From assembly GCF_024723825.1 (NCBI RefSeq), contig NZ_JANQBQ010000001.1, forward strand, positions 1,674,001 through 1,738,000: a stretch of DNA of 64,000 bases, in the 5' to 3' direction. Under the pieces are notes generated by a model. It saw nothing but the letters and a program-made list of their open reading frames with translations, was not told the DNA's origin and ran no database searches. Positions 42,693 through 50,930 of this stretch are shown in pieces; the first letter of the stretch is position 1; each line of letters begins with the position of its first letter. Source of the DNA: Romboutsia lituseburensis (GTDB lineage Bacteria > Bacillota > Clostridia > Peptostreptococcales > Peptostreptococcaceae). Position numbers and translations under genes: made by a program.

Positions 42693-43189
42693 TAAATTTT
42701 TTTCCTCCCTCAATTTTCTAACTTTTTATATAATACCCAAGTTAATTCTATCACATTTCGACACCGTTTTCATTGTTTTCATGCAATTTCTAATTTTTTT
42801 ATAAAATTCATCACTTTCTTTTTATTTTAAGTGTATTTTTTTAGTTTTAACTTTATTTTATTAAGTTTTTCAGCTTATAAAAACATTTTTAAAAGGTATT
42901 TTTATATTTTATATTGTTTTTTTATATACTTTTTTAAAGTTTTTTTAAATTATTTTCCATTTGAAAATTTTTAAATTTTCAAAACCTTTAAATATTTATA
43001 CTTTATTTTTTTATCTTTTTTTAGTTTTAGACTTATTTTTTTAATTTTAATTCTAATCTTATTGATATTTTTTTAACATTATATTTTATTTTTAATTTTA
43101 TATCCTTAAAATTAATACTTCTGACTTTTTATTTTAATTAAGTTTTATAAGGTTATTTTTTTATCTATTATAATTTCCATATTTTACAA
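42693..43189. other. Extremely AT-rich gene-free stretch
   Basis: About 500 nt between abgT and the ileS terminator. By hand count 42 of 360 bases in 42781-43140 are G or C (about 12 %), and the plus strand is dominated by T runs. It includes a palindrome TTGAAAATTT/AAATTTTCAA (about 42961-42981). No frame, no recognised RNA. The abgT promoter should lie at its left end. Confidence 0.6.
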
Positions 43190-43227
43190 AAAAACTCCTC
43201 GTAGAATTACTACTATGAGGAGTTTTT
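43190..43227 (-). terminator. Intrinsic terminator of ileS
   Basis: Perfect 11-bp stem AAAAACTCCTC / GAGGAGTTTTT with a 16-nt loop that can form a further GTAG/CTAC stem. T run on the minus strand, just after the ileS stop codon. Confidence 0.92.
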
Positions 43228-43231
43228 CATA

Positions 43232-46200
43232 TTATTTTCTTGTAACTTTTATACCTGTCATATGGTCATTTAAGTTATGTTTTTCTAAGCTTTCATCACT
43301 TACTCTAGTTATTTCTAAAGCTAAAGTTTCTGATTTTATATAATCTTTGTAATTTTCAACTGCATTTGCTATCTCATCATCAGAACAGAATTCTATATCT
43401 ATGTTGTCTAATACATCAAAATTACTTGCTTTTCTTAATTGTTGTATTTTAGATATAAATTCTCTTGCATATCCTTCTTCTATTAACTCTGTAGTTAATG
43501 TAGTATCTAATATAACGAATAAGTTATTTTCCATAGATACATTAAATCCTTCTTTAGCAGATATATTAACTAATACATGCTCTTTGTTAAATTCAAAGTT
43601 TTCTCCATCTATATCTACAGTTAAACTTTCTCCATTTTCTAATTTAGGTACTACTTCACTAGGATTTAACTTATTTAAAGCTCCAGCAAAGAATTTCATT
43701 TTTGCACCTAATACAGGTCCTAATACTTTAAAGTTTGGCTTTAATGTAAAGTTCATATATTCGCCTAGGTCTTTAGCAAATACAACTTCCTTTACATTAA
43801 GCTCTTCTTTTATTAATTCTACTACATCACTTATAGTTTCTTCATATTTTCCATCTACTAATACTTTTTGTATTGGTTGACGTACTTTTATTCTTGTAGC
43901 TTCTCTTGATGCTCTACCTAAAGTAACTAGATTCTTAACTAAGTCCATTTTAATTTCTAATTCATTGTTTATTAACTCTAAATTAGCTTTTGGATATGAA
44001 CTTAAGTGAACTGAAACTTCATTAGTTAAGTTTCTATATATTTCTTCAGATATATATGGAGCAAATGGAGCTATTAAACCACAAAGCTCTGTTAATATCT
44101 CATAAGTTGTGTTATACACTGATTTTTTATCTTCTGTTAATTCAGTTGCCCAGAATCTTCTTCTTGAACGTCTTATATACCAGTTAGATAAATCTTCATT
44201 TATGAAATCTTGTATCATTCTTACTGTTTTATTTAATTCAAATATAGCTAAGTTTTCTTCTACTTCTTTCTTTAAGTTGTTAAACTTAGATAATATCCAT
44301 CTATCTAATTCTGGTCTATCTTTGTATTCTACAAAGAATTCAGTTGGATTTACTTCATCCATATTTGCATATAATGTGAAGAAGTTATATACATTTTTCA
44401 TAGTTCCTAAGAACTTACTTTGAACTTCTTTTAAACCATCAACATCAAATCTTGTTGGAGTCCATGGTGGAGATACGTATAATAAGTACCATCTTAAAGC
44501 ATCTGCTCCGTGTTGATCAAATAATTCAAATGGATTTACAGTATTTCCTCTAGACTTACTCATCTTTTTACCTTCTTTGTCAAGTACAAGATCATTAACT
44601 AAAACTCTCTTGTATGGAGCTTTCCCCATAACAAATGTAGATATTGCAAGTAACGAATAGAACCATCCTCTTGTTTGATCTATCCCTTCACATATAAAGT
44701 CAGCAGGGAATAATTCTTCAAAGTTTTCCTTGTTTTCAAATGGATAATGATGTTGTGCAAATGGCATTGATCCACTGTCAAACCAACAGTCTATAACTTC
44801 TGTTACTCTTGTCATTGGCTTTCCACAGCACTCACATTTTAAATGTATATCATCAACATATGGTCTGTGTAACTCTACTGTTTCTGGATTTACATCCTCT
44901 ATAGCCTTTTTAGCTAATTCTTCTCTTGAACCAACTGAGTCTTTATGTCCACATTCACACTTCCATATATTTAAAGGAGTTCCCCAATATCTACTTCTAG
45001 ATATTGCCCAGTCATTTAAGTTTTCTAACCAGTTACCGAATCTTCCTTCTCCTACGAAAGATGGATACCATTCAACTGTATTATTATTTTCGATTAATTT
45101 ATCTTTTAATTTTGTCATTTCTATATACCAGCTTGGCTTAGCATAGTATACAAGTGGAGTTTGGCATCTCCAACAGTGAGGATAGTTATGAGCTACCTTT
45201 TCTTTGCTGAATAATTTATTTTCTCCGTGTAACCATTTTATTATTTCAACGTCTACTCCTTCTTCCATGACAAATTTTCCTTCCCATGGAGTAGTTGTAA
45301 ACTTACCGCTTTCATCTACTGGTTGTAATACTGGTAAACCGTATTTTCTACCTAAATTGTAGTCATCTTCACCAAATGCTGGAGCAGTATGTACTATACC
45401 TGTACCATCTTCAGTTGTTACATAATCACCACAAGTTACGAAGAATGCTTTTTCATCAGTTTCAACAAAAGGCATTAATTGTTCATATTGTATATGCTCT
45501 AAATCTTTACCTTTCATTTCTTCTAATACTTCATAATCTTCACCTAATACTTTATTAGCTAAAGCTTTTGCAACATAATATACTTCATCATTTTGTTTAA
45601 CTTTTATATAGTCAACCTCTGGTCCTACTGTTAAAGCAACATTTGAAGGTAATGTCCATGGAGTAGTTGTCCAAGCTAAGAAATATTCATTAGCATCAGC
45701 TCTTTTAAACTTAGCTATTACTGTGTTATTTTTAACTTCTTTGTACCCTTGAGCAACTTCATGTGATGCAAGTCCTGTCCCACATCTTGGGCAATATGGA
45801 AGTATCTTATGCCCTTCATATACATACCCTTCTTTATTAAATTTATCTAATATCCACCATACAGATTCTATATAGTTATTATCTAATGTTATATATGGAT
45901 TATCTAGGTCTATTTCATATGCCATTCTTTCTGTCATTTCTCTCCATTGTTTTTCAAAAGAAAATACAGAGTCTCTACATTTAGCATTAAATTTATCTAG
46001 TCCATAAGCTTCTATTTGTTGCTTATCAGATAATCCTAATTCTTTTTCTACTTGTATTTCTACAGGTAATCCATGAGTATCCCATCCAGCTTTTCTCTTT
46101 ACTTGATATCCGTTCATAGTCTTGTATCTACAAACTGAATCTTTTAATGTTCTAGCTATAACGTGATGTATTCCAGGATTTCCATTTGCTGTTGGTGGTC

Positions 46201-46339
46201 CTTCATAGAATACAAAACTTGGATCATTTTTACCTTTTTCTAAAGTTTTTTCAAGCATATTGATATCATTCCAATATTTTGAAACCTCTGCTTCTGCTTG
46301 TTTTACAGAACTGTCTACTAATGGCTTAAAGTTTGCCAT
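43232..46339 (-). CDS. ileS: Isoleucyl-tRNA synthetase, IleRS2 type, with altered HIGH motif
   Basis: Charges tRNA-Ile and edits mischarged valine; a cytoplasmic class I synthetase. It has 1035 residues, the length of the eukaryote-like IleRS2 group (bacterial IleRS1 is about 920-940). The first signature reads PTANGNPGIHHVIARTLKD: where HxGH is expected the enzyme has G-I-H-H (residues 56-59, bases 46163-46174). KMSKS is intact (about 592-596, KEGKKMSKSRGN). The CP1 editing domain (with WTTTPWTLPSN and GTGIVHTAPAFGEDDY) looks complete, and CxC/CxxC pairs around 460-515 could bind zinc. It is preceded by an Ile T-box and followed by a terminator. Confidence 0.97.
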   Translation of the reverse strand: MANFKPLVDSSVKQAEAEVSKYWNDINMLEKTLEKGKNDPSFVFYEGPPTANGNPGIHHVIARTLKDSVCRYKTMNGYQVKRKAGWDTHGLPVEIQVEKELGLSDKQQIEAYGLDKFNAKCRDSVFSFEKQWREMTERMAYEIDLDNPYITLDNNYIESVWWILDKFNKEGYVYEGHKILPYCPRCGTGLASHEVAQGYKEVKNNTVIAKFKRADANEYFLAWTTTPWTLPSNVALTVGPEVDYIKVKQNDEVYYVAKALANKVLGEDYEVLEEMKGKDLEHIQYEQLMPFVETDEKAFFVTCGDYVTTEDGTGIVHTAPAFGEDDYNLGRKYGLPVLQPVDESGKFTTTPWEGKFVMEEGVDVEIIKWLHGENKLFSKEKVAHNYPHCWRCQTPLVYYAKPSWYIEMTKLKDKLIENNNTVEWYPSFVGEGRFGNWLENLNDWAISRSRYWGTPLNIWKCECGHKDSVGSREELAKKAIEDVNPETVELHRPYVDDIHLKCECCGKPMTRVTEVIDCWFDSGSMPFAQHHYPFENKENFEELFPADFICEGIDQTRGWFYSLLAISTFVMGKAPYKRVLVNDLVLDKEGKKMSKSRGNTVNPFELFDQHGADALRWYLLYVSPPWTPTRFDVDGLKEVQSKFLGTMKNVYNFFTLYANMDEVNPTEFFVEYKDRPELDRWILSKFNNLKKEVEENLAIFELNKTVRMIQDFINEDLSNWYIRRSRRRFWATELTEDKKSVYNTTYEILTELCGLIAPFAPYISEEIYRNLTNEVSVHLSSYPKANLELINNELEIKMDLVKNLVTLGRASREATRIKVRQPIQKVLVDGKYEETISDVVELIKEELNVKEVVFAKDLGEYMNFTLKPNFKVLGPVLGAKMKFFAGALNKLNPSEVVPKLENGESLTVDIDGENFEFNKEHVLVNISAKEGFNVSMENNLFVILDTTLTTELIEEGYAREFISKIQQLRKASNFDVLDNIDIEFCSDDEIANAVENYKDYIKSETLALEITRVSDESLEKHNLNDHMTGIKVTRK

Positions 46340-46421
46340 AATATCACCCTTTCTTTAAATTTATTTTATTTATAACCTTGTATATACCCAGGTGTTAATA
46401 TAGTGGAGTTTATTTTTACAT

Positions 46422-46670
46422 AAAAAAACCCGCCCCCTAATAAAAGGGACGAGTATTAATCGCGTTACCACCCTAATTCTATAAAATATTATTAATAAAA
46501 TATTTTATAGCACTCTATAGTATAGTTTAACGGCACTAACCGGCTCAGCTTAATTGATTATAATCGTTCAGCCTGCAGCTTAGGAGTGATCTTCGACTTT
46601 ATAAATTTATTGGTTCTCAGCTTACCCAACTCTCTGTGAAATTATTTAAAGCTTACTGTCTCCATCATAG
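46422..46670 (-). ncRNA. T-box riboswitch, isoleucine specifier, controlling ileS
   Basis: Minus-strand RNA with specifier region GAAGAUCACUCC, codon AUC (Ile, 46588-46590), and the T-box sequence UUAGGGUGGUAACGCG (46461-46476). A GC-rich terminator stem (about 46427-46452, CUCGUCCC with GGGGCGGG including G-U pairs) is followed by seven U. It lies about 85 nt upstream of the ileS start codon. Confidence 0.95.
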
Positions 46671-46705
46671 CTTTTATATAATTATATTTTGTTATATAAT
46701 ATGAA

Positions 46706-46734
46706 ATTTTATAACAAGTTTTTGTAATAGTCAA
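46706..46734 (-). promoter_or_regulatory. Sigma-A promoter of the Ile T-box / ileS unit
   Basis: TTGACT (46729-46734), 17-nt spacer, TAAAAT (46706-46711) on the minus strand. It begins 11 nt after the divIVA stop codon, and no terminator separates divIVA from it, so some readthrough from the division cluster is possible. Confidence 0.65.
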
Positions 46735-46745
46735 TATTTTTTTAA

Positions 46746-47282
46746 TTAAGGTTGTTCCATTGTTACAGCAACTTCTGTTCCTTTTTCTAAATCAAACAGT
46801 GTTGTTGTTTCAAAACCACGTCCATTATTATCATCTACATTATAAAATATTTCGTCTATACTTCTTATTTCATCTTCTAATAATGACTTGAATTTATTTC
46901 TAAATATTTTAAATTCTTTTACCATTTCATCATATTCTTTTCTTATATCTACGACCCTGTTATTTGCTTGTTCTATTATTTGTCTAGATTTTAAGTCAGC
47001 TTCTTCAATCATTATTTTAGCTTTTTTATTAGCTGCACTACAAGTATCTTCAGCAACACTTTCTGCTCTTATAAGAGTCGCCTTTAAAGTTTCCTCTATA
47101 TTTTCATATTTATTTATTTGATCTTGATATAGTCTTACTTTTTCTTTAAGCTCTACATTTTCTCTATATAAAACTTCAAAGTCTTCTTTAACTATATCTA
47201 GAAATTCATCTACTTCCTCTTCTTTGAATCCTCTTATTGCCTTTTTAAACTCTTTGTTTTCTATCTCTATTGGAGTTAGCAT
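46746..47282 (-). CDS. divIVA: DivIVA domain cell-division protein
   Basis: A 178-residue peripheral membrane protein that senses negative curvature at poles and septa. The N-terminal membrane-binding part is LTPIEIENKEFKKAIRGFKEEEVDEFLDIV (lipid-binding turn with basic/aromatic residues near 18-20), followed by a long coiled coil (about 30-140) and an acidic tail. It is last in the HlyD-yggS-sepF-yggT-ylmH-divIVA cluster, the standard Gram-positive ylm order. Confidence 0.95.
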   Translation of the reverse strand: MLTPIEIENKEFKKAIRGFKEEEVDEFLDIVKEDFEVLYRENVELKEKVRLYQDQINKYENIEETLKATLIRAESVAEDTCSAANKKAKIMIEEADLKSRQIIEQANNRVVDIRKEYDEMVKEFKIFRNKFKSLLEDEIRSIDEIFYNVDDNNGRGFETTTLFDLEKGTEVAVTMEQP

Positions 47283-47292
47283 ATATTTCCTC

Positions 47293-48078
47293 CTATATTA
47301 TTAACTTAGCTTCAATTTTTATTCTTCCTTTTTTAGTGATTTCACCAATTTTTACTATTTTAGATCTTCCTTTACCTCTAACAGAAATTAGTGATTCATC
47401 TTTTATTTCTTTAGATGGAGTTGTTATTTTTTCATAATCAACTTGAACTCTTTCACTATTTATACATTTAATACTTTCCTGTCTAGATATATTGTATAGA
47501 CCGCTAATTATACAATCTATACGCTGAGAAGATACAGTAAAAGATAATTCTTTATAGCTTGGTCTACTCTCGATTATGTCGCTTTTATTTATTTCAAAAA
47601 CTTTTACATTGTTTCTAGCTACTTTATTCAAATTAATTAATATAAAATCACAAATATCTTCGCTAACTATTAATTGACAAAAATTATCATGTATAATAAT
47701 ATCTCCAACCTTTTCTCTTTTTATACCTAAGCTTAATATAGCACCTAAATAGTCTTTATGAGATACATTTCTAAATTTAAAATTACCTTCTATTTGTAGG
47801 AATCTTAAACCTTGATTTATATCTTCATATTCCATATAAAATGGATATATAAATATAGCGCATCTTTCTGCATTATCATATCCACCATCAACTGCATATT
47901 TTAAGTCGCTATTTGAATTAAGTATGGAAATAGCATTTTTTATTTCATAAGGATTAAAAAAATCTGTTTGTTTCACATCATAATTTTTTAGACAGCTGTT
48001 AGCTTTATCTATAATTTTAAACATTTTATTTTTTAAATCTATATCTTTAATATGGTTAGTTAATTTTAATTTTTCCAT
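47293..48078 (-). CDS. ylmH: YlmH family RNA-binding protein (S4 domain)
   Basis: A 261-residue protein with a C-terminal S4 RNA-binding domain (about 180-250, SSQRIDCIISGLYNISRQESIKCINSERVQVDY). The N-terminal part includes FFNPYEIKNAISILN and GILGAxLxLGI-type LGAILSLGIKREKVGDI. YlmH has been linked to cell division by its operon, and in Bacillus subtilis to ribosome rescue with RqcH-type pathways. rqcH is also in this window but not in this operon. It starts 12 nt after yggT. Confidence 0.92.
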   Translation of the reverse strand: MEKLKLTNHIKDIDLKNKMFKIIDKANSCLKNYDVKQTDFFNPYEIKNAISILNSNSDLKYAVDGGYDNAERCAIFIYPFYMEYEDINQGLRFLQIEGNFKFRNVSHKDYLGAILSLGIKREKVGDIIIHDNFCQLIVSEDICDFILINLNKVARNNVKVFEINKSDIIESRPSYKELSFTVSSQRIDCIISGLYNISRQESIKCINSERVQVDYEKITTPSKEIKDESLISVRGKGRSKIVKIGEITKKGRIKIEAKLII

Positions 48079-48090
48079 TATATCGCCTTA

Positions 48091-48366
48091 CTAGAATATT
48101 AATAGCGCAACCCTCTTTAATAGCATTAAAACTAATATAGCTATCATAGGAGAAAAATCTACTGGTCCACTACTGTATTTATACATTACATTTCTTATAG
48201 GTGCTTCTATTGGATATGTAACACTGTTTAAAAAATTATATATACTACTTCCTATATCACTATTCATTAAATTAGGTATCCAAGTCATAAAACTTCTAAT
48301 AACTATGATCCATATCAATATATCAAATAGCTTATATAGTGCATACCCTATTAAACTTGTACTCAT
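48091..48366 (-). CDS. YggT family membrane protein (YlmG)
   Basis: A 91-residue protein with two hydrophobic helices (about 5-25 and 70-90). The conserved motifs are RSFMTWIPNLMN and PIEAPIRNVMY-GPVDFSPMIAILVL. Related chloroplast YlmG proteins affect nucleoid and division-site distribution; the bacterial role is unclear. It lies between sepF and ylmH in the conserved order. Confidence 0.93.
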   Translation of the reverse strand: MSTSLIGYALYKLFDILIWIIVIRSFMTWIPNLMNSDIGSSIYNFLNSVTYPIEAPIRNVMYKYSSGPVDFSPMIAILVLMLLKRVALLIF

Positions 48367-48400
48367 CTAAAAACCCCTCTACTTTTTATTTATTTTTTTA

Positions 48401-48865
48401 TTATTTTGTATTTTGCCAAGGGAATAATGTTTTACTATTTTCAAGCTCTTTTTTTATACTAGCATCTATGTCTACATTATTAGGTGCTAATATAAATATT
48501 GCTTTAGATACCTTTTGTATTGTTCCATCTAATACATATACTGCTCCATTCATAAAATCAAATATAGATTTTCTAGCTGTAGCATCATTTAAGTTTTCTA
48601 AGTTAACTATAACAGCTCTCTTACTTTTTAAATGATCCGCTATAGTAGTTACTTCATCATACTTTTTAGGCTCTACTATTACTACTTTCATTTGTGTAGT
48701 AGTATGTAATTTAACAATATTATTTGTACTTTTTATTGCATTACCAATTCCTTCACCTATTTCTTCTTCTTCTACAACTATCTCTTCTTCTTCTTCCATG
48801 TACTCATAATCATCATCTTCATCAACCACCCAGTTTTTGAATTTCGAAAATAATCCATCTCCCAT
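48401..48865 (-). CDS. sepF: Cell division protein SepF
   Basis: A membrane-tethered FtsZ anchor that forms rings and bundles FtsZ. It has 154 residues: an N-terminal amphipathic membrane-targeting helix (GLFSKFKNWV), an acidic linker rich in Glu/Asp/Tyr, and the SepF core (about 60-145) with VVIVEPKKYDEVTTIADHL, VNLENL and FMNGAVYVLDGTIQKV. No ftsA is visible in the window. Confidence 0.96.
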   Translation of the reverse strand: MGDGLFSKFKNWVVDEDDDYEYMEEEEEIVVEEEEIGEGIGNAIKSTNNIVKLHTTTQMKVVIVEPKKYDEVTTIADHLKSKRAVIVNLENLNDATARKSIFDFMNGAVYVLDGTIQKVSKAIFILAPNNVDIDASIKKELENSKTLFPWQNTK

Positions 48866-48901
48866 TGTTAACTTCCTCCTTAATATTTATTCATTAGTTT
48901 G

Positions 48902-49603
48902 CTATTTATTATAGTTTCTTGCTCCAAATATTGACGTCCCTACTCTTACAATCGTTGATCCTTCTTCTATGGCTATTTCATAATCATTACTCATACCCAT
49001 AGATAAGTATTCCATAGATACATTCGGAATATTTTTTTGTTCAATACTTATAGATAAATCTTTAAGCCCCTTAAATACTTTTCTTACAGCTTCTTCATCT
49101 TCAGTAAAAGGTGCCATAGTCATAAGACCTCTTATTCTTATATTTTTGTATTTGTTAGATACATTTTCAATAAATTCTAAAACATTGCCTTCTTCTAATC
49201 CATGCTTACTTTCTTCTTTTGATATATTTACTTGAACTAAACAATTTATTGTTCTATTTATTTTTTCGGCTCTTTTTTGAATTTCTTCACATAAAACTTC
49301 TCTATCTAATGAATGTATCATGTAGACCTTGTCTATTATATACTTTACTTTATTAGTTTGTAAACTTCCTATTAAATGCCAATTAACCTTATCACCTAAT
49401 ACTTCATACTTCCTAGCAAGCTCTTGTGGTTTATTTTCACCTACATCTGTTACTCCATTGTTTATGGCTTCTTGTACATCATCTACATCTACGGTTTTAG
49501 TCACAGCTAACAACATAACATCATTTTCTTTTCTATTCGATTTTTCTGTTGATTTTTTTATATTATTTCTTATGTAATTTAAGTTTTCCTTTATGTCACT
49601 CAT
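48902..49603 (-). CDS. Pyridoxal-phosphate homeostasis protein (YggS/YlmE/PLPBP)
   Basis: A 233-residue PLP-binding TIM-barrel protein that buffers vitamin B6 and affects amino-acid and keto-acid pools. LLAVTKTVDVDDV contains the PLP lysine (about residue 36). GENKPQE, WHLIGSLQTNKVKYI and the C-terminal SMGMSNDYEIAIEEGSTIVRVGTSIFG form the phosphate site. Its place beside sepF is conserved from clostridia to actinobacteria. Confidence 0.95.
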   Translation of the reverse strand: MSDIKENLNYIRNNIKKSTEKSNRKENDVMLLAVTKTVDVDDVQEAINNGVTDVGENKPQELARKYEVLGDKVNWHLIGSLQTNKVKYIIDKVYMIHSLDREVLCEEIQKRAEKINRTINCLVQVNISKEESKHGLEEGNVLEFIENVSNKYKNIRIRGLMTMAPFTEDEEAVRKVFKGLKDLSISIEQKNIPNVSMEYLSMGMSNDYEIAIEEGSTIVRVGTSIFGARNYNK

Positions 49604-49611
49604 TTTTTCAC

Positions 49612-50703
49612 CTACTTCATTTTAATATTTTTATTTATAGCATTTGGCCTTAAAATAATCTCATCGTATAAATTAACCGTCTTGGATCCATCTATATTGT
49701 TTTTATAATAATCTAGATATACAAACTCCTTATCTTCATGTTCTATTCCTTCTAATTCTATAAATTCAATATCTTGAGTTTGTTCATTTACTACATATAC
49801 GCCTTTTTTTCCATTGACAACTTTTACAGAACTTTTAGGTATTTTTAAACCTTCTATTTGTTTATATATTATATCAAATTCTTCTACTCTTGTATCGTAA
49901 ATTCCTACATTTTGATTAGTTATTTTAAATATAATAGTAACATTTGATCCATTTTTTTCTATTTGATCTACTTTCGCATCTATTTCTTCTTTATTTAATA
50001 CTATTTTTAAAGTTTCACCTTTTACAAAATTTTTTGATTCATCTTTTGATATGCATGTTACTATATAAGATTCATAATTATTTATAATTCTAGCTATAGG
50101 TTCTCCTTTTTTTATTGTCGAATTATCTTTTACTTGTGTATAGTTATTTTCTTCTTTTTCTATATCGTTACTAGTTATTTTTTTCAATTCATCCAGTGTA
50201 TATTTATTTTCCATATTATCAAACTTATATGATATAACTCCTGACACTTCTGTACTAACATAAGATGTACTTTTTTCTTTTTCACTTTGAAGAATTTTTT
50301 TCTCCTCTTTTTTATTTTTTAATTTATTTTCTTCTATTTCTTTAGCTATTTCATTACTTGACTCACTTACTGATTTTGTAATATTTTTAATGTCTTCATT
50401 AGCTTTATTTATTTTTTTATCTATTTTATCGACTTTTTTATCTTTCTTTATATATGCTATTGTTTCATTTTTCCTTACTTTATCTCCATCTTTAAATTTT
50501 AAATCTAAAATCCCATTATCCTGTGAAGTTATTAAATACTCTTCTCTAACTATTATACCCTTAGTTTTCATAGTGGCTTTAAACTCCTCTACTTCTAATG
50601 CTAGTGTTTTTGTATTTTTACTTAAAAATACTAGTGATATTTGAAATATTAAATATATAAATACTCCTAGTATTAAAACCTTAGAGCGTCTTATTTTTCT
50701 CAA
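49612..50703 (-). CDS. HlyD-like membrane-fusion/adaptor protein
   Basis: A 363-residue protein with one N-terminal membrane helix (about 8-28) and the rest probably outside. A biotinyl-lipoyl-like half-motif (DNGILDLKFKDGDKVRKNETIAYI, about 61-84) precedes a charged coiled coil (about 90-145), then a second lipoyl-like half and a beta-rich domain (VTCISKDESKNFVKGETLKIVLN). This is the layout of HlyD/MFP adaptors. No ABC or other exporter gene is adjacent; instead it heads the yggS-sepF-yggT-ylmH-divIVA cluster 8 nt from yggS, so a role at the division site is possible but unproven. Confidence 0.75.
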   Translation of the reverse strand: MRKIRRSKVLILGVFIYLIFQISLVFLSKNTKTLALEVEEFKATMKTKGIIVREEYLITSQDNGILDLKFKDGDKVRKNETIAYIKKDKKVDKIDKKINKANEDIKNITKSVSESSNEIAKEIEENKLKNKKEEKKILQSEKEKSTSYVSTEVSGVISYKFDNMENKYTLDELKKITSNDIEKEENNYTQVKDNSTIKKGEPIARIINNYESYIVTCISKDESKNFVKGETLKIVLNKEEIDAKVDQIEKNGSNVTIIFKITNQNVGIYDTRVEEFDIIYKQIEGLKIPKSSVKVVNGKKGVYVVNEQTQDIEFIELEGIEHEDKEFVYLDYYKNNIDGSKTVNLYDEIILRPNAINKNIKMK

Positions 50704-50887
50704 TATTTTTCTCCTTTCAATGCAAATAATTTACTTAATTATTTCTCCAATAACCACCATATATCCTCTTATTGTAATTTACAAAAGGATTACATACTTT
50801 TTATAATTTCTACTAAAATACATATTTAACGCTAATGTGTAACATAAGTAGCTAATTTTAATTATGTAAGTAAATGCTTTCAACATG

Positions 50888-50917
50888 AAAATAGACTAAT
50901 TTAATAAATTAGCCTAT
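50888..50917 (-). terminator. Intrinsic terminator of the first AgcS-type gene
   Basis: A 12-bp stem (50891-50902 with 50906-50917), continuous on the minus strand with one G-U pair, followed by TTTTC. It lies 14 nt after the stop codon. Confidence 0.78.
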
Positions 50918-50930
50918 TTTATAATTTCAA

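Noticed and set aside
42693-43189. Replication origin or plasmid-type iterons
   Set aside because: No DnaA-box cluster, no ordered repeats and no replication genes beside it; simple AT-rich sequence.
43401-43880. 159-codon plus-strand frame inside ileS
   Set aside because: Antisense shadow of a well-supported synthetase gene; no ribosome-binding site or recognisable product.
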